Shown in pieces: positions 7,060 through 12,949 of a stretch of 15,342 bases of DNA. Under the pieces are notes generated by a model that worked only from the letters and a program-made list of their open reading frames with translations, made no database searches and had not been told where the DNA came from. The position numbers were made by a program, and so were the translations under genes. Source of the stretch: Frankiales bacterium (GTDB lineage Bacteria; Actinomycetota; Actinomycetes; Mycobacteriales; SCTD01); contig JAODNF010000264.1 of assembly GCA_025464915.1 (NCBI GenBank), positions 1 through 15,342 on the forward strand, in the 5' to 3' direction. Every line of letters begins with the position of its first letter. Within the stretch, counting starts at the first letter, position 1.

Positions 7060-7661
7060 GTGTCCACCAGCTCCCTCAGCCTCGCGTGCGCCCGGTGCAA
7101 CCGGACCTTCACCGCGCCCTCGCTCACGCCGAGCAGCTCGGCGGCCTCTTTGGTGGACAGCCCCTGGATGTCCCTCAGCACGACCACCTCCCGCGCGTCC
7201 TCGGGAAGCAGCGTCAGCGCCTGGGCGGTACGGCGGGCCAGGTCGGCATCCGCCACCCGGTCCTCGGTCGAGGCCTCGTGCGACTCGATGTCGTCGAAGA
7301 CCGCGTCGACCATCCCGGCGCTCTGCCCACGGGCTCGCACGTCACCCCGCTTGCGCAGCATCGTCATGCAGACGTTGACCGTCACCCGGTGCAGCCAGGT
7401 GCCGAAGGCTGCCTCGCCGCGGAAGCCCAGCACCGACTTCACGACGCGGATGTAGACCTCCTGGGTCGCGTCGGCCGCGTCAGCGGGATCCCCGAGCAAC
7501 CGGCGGCACAGAGCGTAGACGTGCGTGTACGTCCCCTTGATGAGGTCGTCCATCGCGCCCTTCTCGCCGCGCTGAACCGCGCGGACGAGAGCGGGGTCGA
7601 CCTGCACAGCCACAGCCTGCACCAGCGGGCCGCCCGCACCGGGGAGGCGCGGTCCTGACAC
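7056..7661 (-). CDS. ECF-type RNA polymerase sigma factor
   Basis: A 201-residue sigma-70 family protein with only regions 2 and 4. Region 2 (~24-105) includes ATQEVYIRVVKS and the W-RVTVN segment near the -10-binding helix. Region 4 (~140-198) includes LPEDAREVVVLRDIQGLS and the helix-turn-helix KEAAELLGVSEGAVKVRLHRA. Region 3 is absent. It would direct RNA polymerase to a dedicated promoter set when released by the anti-sigma factor encoded next. The start is uncertain: the frame can open at GTG 7661, six bases after the GGDEF gene stop, but GAGG lies directly against that codon with no spacer. In-frame GTGs at 7622, 7613 and 7607 would all retain region 2. The tight spacing suggests co-transcription with the cyclase gene. 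Confidence 0.92.
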   Translation of the reverse strand: MSGPRLPGAGGPLVQAVAVQVDPALVRAVQRGEKGAMDDLIKGTYTHVYALCRRLLGDPADAADATQEVYIRVVKSVLGFRGEAAFGTWLHRVTVNVCMTMLRKRGDVRARGQSAGMVDAVFDDIESHEASTEDRVADADLARRTAQALTLLPEDAREVVVLRDIQGLSTKEAAELLGVSEGAVKVRLHRAHARLRELVDT

Positions 7662-7667
7662 CTCGCG

Positions 7668-9437
7668 TCAGGCGAGCGTGCGCCGCTCCACCGGGAGCAG
7701 CGACCCGACCGCGAGCCGGTCGCGCCCCTCCTGCTTGCAGGACATCAGGCCGGCATCGGCGGTGCGCAGCTGGACCTGCCAGCTGTCGGACGCGTGCGTG
7801 TCGGTCACACCGCCGCTGAAGGTGAAGGCGACCCCCGTCGCCGTGACGGCCTGCCGCAGGGCGCCGCGGACGTGCATGAGCGCAGTCAGCGCCTGGTCGG
7901 CGTCGCAGCCCGGCAGCACGACGACGAACTCCTCGCCCCCGTAGCGGGCGACGATGTCCTCGTCGCGCAGGTTGTCGCGCAGCACCTGCGCGAAGGTCTT
8001 GAGGGCGCGGTCGCCGACCTCGTGCCCCCGGGTGTCGTTGAGGGTCTTGAAGTGGTCCAGGTCGAGCATGGCGACGGCATAGCCGGTGCCGGTGAGGCCG
8101 AGCCCGCGCACCTTGTCCTCGAGCGTCCGGCGGTTGAGCAGGCCGGTGAGCGGGTCGACCGTCGCCTGGCGCTGGGCCTGGCTCAGCGCACGCATGGTCC
8201 CGAGCCGCGACCCGCTGAGGTGGGCGACGTCGTGCAGGCCGTGCAGCGTCCGCTCTGACGTGCTCCGGCCCTCCTCGCCGAGGACCTGCACCACGCCCAG
8301 CGCCTTGCCGAGGAAGGTGACCGGGGTGCAGACGGCGCTCACCGGGTCGCCCGGGCGGTCGCGCAGCCGAGGGCAGGCGTCGAGCTCGGCGCTCGAGCTC
8401 ATGAGCAGTGTGCGGCCCCCTCGGATCGCCGGGCAGGCCCCGGGTGAGGCGACGTCGCAGCAGCCGGGCAGCGGCCGGTCACCGGACACCTGGACCAGGT
8501 GCATCTCGCTGGCGTCGGCGATGAGCAGCCGTGACGCAGCCGCTCCGGTCAGCGCATCGACCGCGCGGGACACCACGGAGTGCACCTCGGCCTCGGTGTC
8601 GGTCTGCTCGAGAGCCCGCGCGAACCGGCCTCGGCCCTCCTGGTCGGCGTAGCCGACCTTGAGCTCGTCCATGGCCTCGCCGAGCCCGTCGGCCAGGTCG
8701 TCGATCGCGGTGGCGAGGTCGCCCACCGCGTCGTCGCGGCGGACACCGGTGCGAGCCGCCATGTCACCGGACCGGACGGTTCGGACCGTCTGCGCGAGCC
8801 GCTGCACCGAGACGTCCACCCGTCCCAGGGCGCGGCGGACCCCGGCCACGACGAGGGCGCTGCACAGCACGGCCACAGCACCCAGCAGGCCGAGCACCCG
8901 GTGCTCGGTGCGGTTGATCTGGACCGCGCGCTCCCTGGCGAGAGCGTCGACCCGCTCCCGTACGCCGTCCACGTCCGCGGTCACCCGGTCCACCCGGGCA
9001 CGTGCAGCGCGGCGGTGGACGGCGAAGGCGGGACCGGCCCCTGCCAGGCCCGCGGCGGCGACATCCGCGTACTCGCGCTCCTCGGCGAACAGCCGGCGGG
9101 CCGCCGACTGCAGGCTGCTGGGCAGCACCGTGACGTCCGCGCGGTCGACGGCCGCGCGCAGGCTGTCGAGGTCCGCGCCGGCACCCGATCCCGGCGAGCC
9201 GGTCGCGTCCATCTCCAGCAGGTCTCCGCGCAGCGACTCGTTCAGCTCGTCGAAGGTGAGCAGCGCGAGCTGGGAGCTGGCAACCTTGTCGTCGCGGGCG
9301 TCCTGCCGGGCGAACACGAAGATGCCGGCCGTCGCGGTCGACGCCAGCAAGACGCAGGCCAGCACCAGGACGGCCGTGAGCCGGCGCTTGTCCTGCGCGA
9401 GAGTGACGTCCCGGTGACGGGACAGGTATGAGCGCAC
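7668..9437 (-). CDS. Membrane-bound HAMP-GAF-GGDEF diguanylate cyclase
   Basis: A 589-residue sensor enzyme predicted to make c-di-GMP from two GTP. The order is: TM1 (~20-42), an extracytoplasmic helical sensor region (~45-178), TM2 (~181-200), HAMP-like linker (~202-255), GAF (~280-415) and GGDEF (~425-575). The cyclase half has DPLTGLLNRR (428-437), DLDHFKTLND (459-468), GHEVGD (471-476), the active-site loop GGEEF (500-504) and an inhibitory I-site RDED (491-494) at the canonical five-residue spacing, so product inhibition is likely. The GAF domain holds five cysteines (326, 327, 335, 355, 370). GTG 9437 is preceded by GGAGGTG, a near-perfect ribosome-binding site, in a hairpin. The sigma factor gene begins six bases downstream, so this is probably the first gene of the operon. 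Confidence 0.94.
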   Translation of the reverse strand: MRSYLSRHRDVTLAQDKRRLTAVLVLACVLLASTATAGIFVFARQDARDDKVASSQLALLTFDELNESLRGDLLEMDATGSPGSGAGADLDSLRAAVDRADVTVLPSSLQSAARRLFAEEREYADVAAAGLAGAGPAFAVHRRAARARVDRVTADVDGVRERVDALARERAVQINRTEHRVLGLLGAVAVLCSALVVAGVRRALGRVDVSVQRLAQTVRTVRSGDMAARTGVRRDDAVGDLATAIDDLADGLGEAMDELKVGYADQEGRGRFARALEQTDTEAEVHSVVSRAVDALTGAAASRLLIADASEMHLVQVSGDRPLPGCCDVASPGACPAIRGGRTLLMSSSAELDACPRLRDRPGDPVSAVCTPVTFLGKALGVVQVLGEEGRSTSERTLHGLHDVAHLSGSRLGTMRALSQAQRQATVDPLTGLLNRRTLEDKVRGLGLTGTGYAVAMLDLDHFKTLNDTRGHEVGDRALKTFAQVLRDNLRDEDIVARYGGEEFVVVLPGCDADQALTALMHVRGALRQAVTATGVAFTFSGGVTDTHASDSWQVQLRTADAGLMSCKQEGRDRLAVGSLLPVERRTLA

Positions 9438-9457
9438 GGGGCACCTCCGCCCCGTGC
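9434..9457 (-). promoter_or_regulatory. Hairpin over the cyclase ribosome-binding site and start codon
   Basis: On the minus strand, GCACGGGG and CCCCGTGC form a perfect 8-bp stem around an 8-base loop CGGAGGTG. The Shine-Dalgarno sequence is in the loop and the GTG start codon is in the 3' arm. Folding should hinder initiation, so this may be a translational control element. It could also be chance in GC-rich DNA. Confidence 0.45.
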
Positions 9458-9474
9458 TTCGGCCGGGTCGCAGC

Positions 9475-9556
9475 TGATCTGTGGCTCCGGGCAGTGATCT
9501 CGCCAGAACCGGCCATGTCGAGGCGGTGACCAGATCATCCCTACCTGGCCCGATCT
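9475..9556. promoter_or_regulatory. TGATCT-class hexamers between divergent GGDEF genes (candidate operators)
   Basis: TGATCT occurs at 9475-9480 and 9495-9500 (20 bases apart), its complement AGATCA at 9532-9537, and a partial GATCT at 9552-9556. AT-rich hexamers are scarce in this background. The 199-base region must hold promoters for both divergent genes, but I cannot place -35/-10 pairs with confidence. Confidence 0.25.
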
Positions 9557-9636
9557 ACCCATCTCTGCGTCGGCGCCTCGGGTGGCGGTGCGAGCGGGCC
9601 GATAGCACGGCCATGCCCCGAGCCCGAGAGGAACAG

Positions 9637-11970
9637 ATGACCCCGAGCCGGACGCGCGGCGGCCGGTGCGCCGCGGTCGTGCTGCTGCTCGCCGCGCTGA
9701 GCGCTGCCTCGCTGGAAGGAGCGGACGGCCTGGCGGTAGGCGGCCAGACCGCGACCGCGGTGGTCATGGCCGCGTTCCTGGTCTCCGGCACCCGCAGGCA
9801 GGGGCCGCTCTGGCGCGCCCAGCTGCTGATGCTGCTCGCCATGGCCAGCGGACTGGCCGCTGCCCTGGTCCGGCTCGGGTGGCAGCTGACCACGGACGAC
9901 CTGCCGAGCTCGGTGTGGGTGACGAACGCGCTGGCGCTGCTGTGGTTGCCGTTGGTCGTCGGGGCGCTGCTCGCGATCCCGGTCGCCGAGAGCCGTCAGG
10001 GCTTTCGGGCACGTGCCCTCGCCGACGGGCTGCTCGCTGCGTCGTCCCTCTGGTACCTGCTGCTGGGCGTCGGCGTGGCCCGGGCGCTCGACGCGTCACA
10101 CGTGGCAGCCGCTCATCGCGTGCACCTGCTCCTCACGCCGATCGGCGACGTGTTCGTCGTCGCCACGGCGCTGGCGGTGTACGCCCGGTGCCAGCCCGCC
10201 TACCGCCGCCTGGTCGCGTGGTCGCTCGCCGGCCTCATGACCATCGCCTGCAGCGACCTGCTGTTCGCCATCCCGGAGAACGGCCGGCTCGCCGGCCCCA
10301 GCAGCCCGGCGGGACTGGTCAACCAAGCCGGCATGCTGATGCTGGTCCTGGCCGCCGCCAGCATGCGCCGCGACGCCGTGGTCCCGGACTCCCCGGCAGC
10401 CGTCAGGTCGTTCGGTGTCGCTGGGGCGCTGCCGTTCCTGCCGCTGCTCGGCTGCGTGGTGGTGACGTCTCGGATGATCCTGCAGGGCTCCGACATGCCA
10501 CTGGCCCAGCTGCTGCCGGCGCTGTGCGTCGCCCTGGCCCTGATGGGACGCCAGCTGACGGGGTCGCGCGACAAGGAGCGCCTGGTGCAGGCGCTGCGGA
10601 CTCGCGAGCGGGACCTCGAGTCCGAGCTGCGGCTGGACCTCCTCACCGGTCTCGGCAACCGCAAGCACCTCGCAGAGGCGCTGTCCGCGGCGCTGTCCGA
10701 CCCGGCGCAGCACCCCGTTTCCGTGGCGCTGCTCGACCTCAACGACTTCAAGCTGATCAACGACAACCACGGGCACGAGACCGGCGATGCCGTGCTGGTG
10801 GAGGTCGCTGCCCGGCTCCGCCGGGTGGTGCGGGGGGAGGACGCGGTCTCGCGGCTCGGTGGCGACGAGTTCGCCGTCGTCGCCAGCGGGGTCACCGACG
10901 GCGGGCTGTCGCTGGCGGAGCGGCTGCTCTCGGCGTTCGACGAGCCGGTGCGGGTCGGGAGCCAGAGCTTCGGCGTCCGCTCCAGCATCGGCCTGGTCAA
11001 CGGCCAGGAGGGTGAGTCGGCCGCCGTGGCGCTGGCCTGCGCGGACGTGGCCATGTACGAGGCGAAGGCGCAGCGCGGCTCGGTCTCCACCGTGTCGGTG
11101 CTGACGGCGGAGGGTCGGGCCCGGGCTGCGCGCCGGCTCCGGGTCCAGGAGGCCGTGTCCGATCCGAAGCTCGAGCAGTTCTCCCTCGTGTACCAGCCCG
11201 TGGTCGAGCTGGCCACGGGCCGGGTCCGCGGGATGGAGGCGTTGCTGCGGTGGGAGCACCCGGACCTGGGCCCGGTCCCGCCCGACGTGTTCGTGCCGCA
11301 CGCGGAGCGGGCGGGGACGATCGGGCTGCTGGGGGACTTCGTGCTCGCCACGGCGCTGCGCGACCTCGCCGAGCTGCAAGGGCTCACGCCGGAGCGGATC
11401 GCCGTGGGCGTCAACGTCTCACCAGCACAGCTCCTGGACGACCGCCTCGTCCGGGACGCCGTGGAGCTGGTGCGGGCACACGGGTTGGAGCCGGACCAGC
11501 TGAACATCGAGGTCACGGAGCACGCGTTCGAGTCCGACCTCGGCGCCGTGGCCGCGACGATCGACGCGCTGACGGCCGCGGGGATGTCCGTCGCGGTGGA
11601 CGACTTCGGCACCGGGTACTCGTCGCTGCAGTACCTGCAGCGGCTCCCGGTTGACGTCATGAAGATCGACCGCTCCTTCGTCTGGGAGGCGGTCACGTCA
11701 CCTCGGGCCCGGTTGCTGCTGACGTCCATCGTGTCGATGGCCTCCGTGCTCGACCTCCAGCTGGTGGGCGAGGGCATCGAGACCCACGAGCAGCTCGCGG
11801 CGCTGCGCGAGATGGGGTGCGAGCTGGGCCAGGGGTACCTGTTCAGCCGGCCCGTCCCGCTGGAGCAGATGCGTGCGCTCGTGCTCGCCGGTGCGCGGAT
11901 CGATCTCGAAGCGCCGACCACGGTCCTGCCGCCGCCCCGCCGCCCTGCCGACGTCCAGGTCGCGTCGTGA
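9637..11970 (+). CDS. Multi-pass membrane GGDEF-EAL protein (c-di-GMP cyclase/phosphodiesterase)
   Basis: A 777-residue protein from ATG 9637, which has GAGAGG five bases upstream. The frame stays open back to 9481, but that extension has no hydrophobic or conserved segment. Residues ~10-305 contain about nine or ten membrane segments of no sensor family I can name, followed by a short charged helix. The GGDEF domain (~330-490) has DLLTGLGNRK, DLNDFKLIND, GHETGD, GGDEF (408-412) and an I-site RGED (399-402) at correct spacing. The EAL domain (~505-750) keeps the catalytic set: E535 of EALLRW, N593, E625/E628 (EVTE), D655-D656 of DDFGTG, K676, E712 and Q732. Both activities look intact, so the net direction is undetermined. 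The last ~20 residues are Pro/Arg-rich. It is divergent from the HAMP-GAF-GGDEF operon. Confidence 0.94.
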   Translation: MTPSRTRGGRCAAVVLLLAALSAASLEGADGLAVGGQTATAVVMAAFLVSGTRRQGPLWRAQLLMLLAMASGLAAALVRLGWQLTTDDLPSSVWVTNALALLWLPLVVGALLAIPVAESRQGFRARALADGLLAASSLWYLLLGVGVARALDASHVAAAHRVHLLLTPIGDVFVVATALAVYARCQPAYRRLVAWSLAGLMTIACSDLLFAIPENGRLAGPSSPAGLVNQAGMLMLVLAAASMRRDAVVPDSPAAVRSFGVAGALPFLPLLGCVVVTSRMILQGSDMPLAQLLPALCVALALMGRQLTGSRDKERLVQALRTRERDLESELRLDLLTGLGNRKHLAEALSAALSDPAQHPVSVALLDLNDFKLINDNHGHETGDAVLVEVAARLRRVVRGEDAVSRLGGDEFAVVASGVTDGGLSLAERLLSAFDEPVRVGSQSFGVRSSIGLVNGQEGESAAVALACADVAMYEAKAQRGSVSTVSVLTAEGRARAARRLRVQEAVSDPKLEQFSLVYQPVVELATGRVRGMEALLRWEHPDLGPVPPDVFVPHAERAGTIGLLGDFVLATALRDLAELQGLTPERIAVGVNVSPAQLLDDRLVRDAVELVRAHGLEPDQLNIEVTEHAFESDLGAVAATIDALTAAGMSVAVDDFGTGYSSLQYLQRLPVDVMKIDRSFVWEAVTSPRARLLLTSIVSMASVLDLQLVGEGIETHEQLAALREMGCELGQGYLFSRPVPLEQMRALVLAGARIDLEAPTTVLPPPRRPADVQVAS

Positions 11971-11977
11971 GGCTCGT

Positions 11978-12008
11978 GCCGCGAGTGCTGTAACCCTTTG
12001 CTCGCGGC
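11978..12008 (+). terminator. Weak hairpin after the GGDEF-EAL gene
   Basis: GCCGCGAG (11978-11985) and CTCGCGGC (12001-12008) form a perfect 8-bp stem around a 15-base loop, starting eight bases after the stop. The long loop and absence of a T tract make terminator function uncertain. Confidence 0.35.
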
Positions 12009-12073
12009 CGGGTCCAACGAGGTGAGCTGGAGCAGATCGCACCAGCCGACCTTCGCCACTAGGAGTGGTGACC

Positions 12074-12397
12074 ATGTACGCCTTCGTCGTCTTCCTCGGC
12101 CTCGCCCTCGGCCTCACCGTCGTCATGCAGGTCATCGACGAGCTGCTTCCCGTCAAGGCTCCCAAGGCCCTCACCCGCACCATCAGCGTCGCGATCGCCT
12201 GCGGCTTCGCGTGGGCGCTCGACTACTCGGTCTTCACCTCGTTCAACCAGGACTTCCGCGAGACCTGGATGCACCCGGTGATGACCGGCCTCGCCCTCGT
12301 CGGCGGCGGCGAGTTCGTCCGCTCGCTGGTGCTGGCGATCAGCCACCGCTCCGGTGACGCCCCGGTCGAGGTCGCACCCTCCCTGCGCGCCGCCTAG
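12074..12397 (+). CDS. Small membrane protein of unknown function
   Basis: A 107-residue protein with three hydrophobic segments (~3-20, ~40-56, ~69-89) separated by charged turns (IDELLPVKAPK at about 21-31, FNQDFRETW at about 57-65) and a hydrophilic tail. No family or catalytic motif is recognised. ATG 12074 is chosen because AGGAG (12061-12065) lies eight bases upstream; GTGs at 12065 and 12068 are in frame but overlap or abut that site. A CTAGGAG at 12059-12065 also resembles a -10 box, so a nearly leaderless transcript is possible. A strong terminator follows 11 bases after the stop, so the gene ends its transcript. Good codon use and its own terminator support a real gene. A holin-like role cannot be argued from sequence, since there are no phage genes nearby. 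Confidence 0.8.
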   Translation: MYAFVVFLGLALGLTVVMQVIDELLPVKAPKALTRTISVAIACGFAWALDYSVFTSFNQDFRETWMHPVMTGLALVGGGEFVRSLVLAISHRSGDAPVEVAPSLRAA

Positions 12398-12408
12398 TTC
12401 CGGACGAC

Positions 12409-12441
12409 GGAGCCCCCGCCCTGGACAAGGGCGGGGGCTCC
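12409..12441 (+). terminator. Strong hairpin terminator after the small membrane protein gene
   Basis: A perfect 13-bp stem, GGAGCCCCCGCCC (12409-12421) with its complement at 12429-12441, closes a 7-base loop TGGACAA. There is no T tract. The loop carries a -35-like TGGACA that may belong to the next gene's promoter. Confidence 0.88.
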
Positions 12442-12449
12442 GCCATGCT
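12422..12449 (+). promoter_or_regulatory. Promoter of the VOC gene nested in the upstream terminator
   Basis: TGGACA (12422-12427, one mismatch to TTGACA) is followed by a 16-base spacer and CATGCT (12444-12449, one mismatch to TANNNT). The -10 ends six bases before ATG 12456, implying a leaderless mRNA. Only 14 bases separate the hairpin from the ATG, so any promoter must overlap it. Confidence 0.45.
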
Positions 12450-12455
12450 GTGACC

Positions 12456-12926
12456 ATGGACGCCGCCGCTCGCAAGGTCATCGCCGACAAGCACATCGAC
12501 CCGAACCGTGGGGCCTCGACCGCGCGCGGTGTGCACCACATCGCGCTGCTGTCGAGCGACGTGCAGCGGACGATCGACTTCTACCAGGGCCTGCTCGGCT
12601 TCCCGCTGACGGAGGTGTTCGAGAACCGCGACTACCCGAACTCGACGCACTTCTTCTTCGACATCGGGGCCGGCAACGCCATCGCCTTCTTCGACTTCCC
12701 CGGGCTCGACCTCGGCCCTTACGCCGAGGTGCTCGGGGGCCTGCACCACCTGGCCATCTCGATCAGCAGGGAGAACTGGGACGTGGCCGTGGCGAAGCTG
12801 CGCGACGCGGGGGTGGAGCTGCACCTCGAGAGCGGCGTCAGCGCCTACTTCCGCGATCCGGACGGTGCCCGGCTCGAGCTGCTCGCCGAACCGCTGGGGG
12901 AGATGTACGGCATGAAGGTCATCTAA
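12456..12926 (+). CDS. VOC superfamily (glyoxalase/dioxygenase fold) protein
   Basis: A 156-residue protein with the paired beta-alpha-beta-beta-beta modules of the vicinal oxygen chelate fold. The first module begins VHHIALLSSDVQRTIDFYQGLLGF (~26-49) and the second HHLAISISRENWDVAVAKL (~97-115). It ends with FRDPDGARLELLAEP, the usual C-terminal strand carrying a metal-ligand Glu. Likely metal ligands are H28 (or H27), H98 and E141. Members include glyoxalase I, extradiol dioxygenases and fosfomycin-type resistance proteins; the substrate cannot be told here. The first ~25 residues are a charged extension ahead of the fold. ATG 12456 is preferred to upstream in-frame codons, which would run through the terminator. 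The monooxygenase gene follows after 23 bases with its own -10 box. Confidence 0.88.
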   Translation: MDAAARKVIADKHIDPNRGASTARGVHHIALLSSDVQRTIDFYQGLLGFPLTEVFENRDYPNSTHFFFDIGAGNAIAFFDFPGLDLGPYAEVLGGLHHLAISISRENWDVAVAKLRDAGVELHLESGVSAYFRDPDGARLELLAEPLGEMYGMKVI

Positions 12927-12937
12927 GCCGAGTCACT

Positions 12938-12943
12938 TACTAT
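12938..12943 (+). promoter_or_regulatory. -10 box TACTAT, leaderless promoter of the monooxygenase gene
   Basis: TACTAT fits TANNNT and lies in a locally AT-rich patch. It ends six bases before ATG 12950, the same spacing as at tmk and the VOC gene. No clear -35 is seen; that position falls within the end of the VOC gene. Confidence 0.5.
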
Positions 12944-12949
12944 GGAATC

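Noticed and set aside
9438..9636. Possible c-di-GMP riboswitch upstream of the GGDEF genes
   Set aside because: I could not trace the conserved GEMM-type core or its paired helices; only the small start-codon hairpin is supported.
9481..9636. Upstream 52-residue extension of the GGDEF-EAL frame
   Set aside because: It lacks hydrophobic or conserved content, and ATG 9637 has a well-spaced ribosome-binding site.
10200..12059. 619-residue Ser/Arg/Thr-rich minus-strand frame
   Set aside because: It is antisense to the GGDEF-EAL gene; the composition reflects the third-position GC of the real gene.
12074..12397. Holin-like phage protein
   Set aside because: Size and helices are compatible, but there is no endolysin, phage gene or attachment site in the window.
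12354..12455. Upstream extension of the VOC frame
   Set aside because: It overlaps the end of the small membrane gene and runs through the terminator hairpin; ATG 12456 has a plausible -10 at leaderless spacing.
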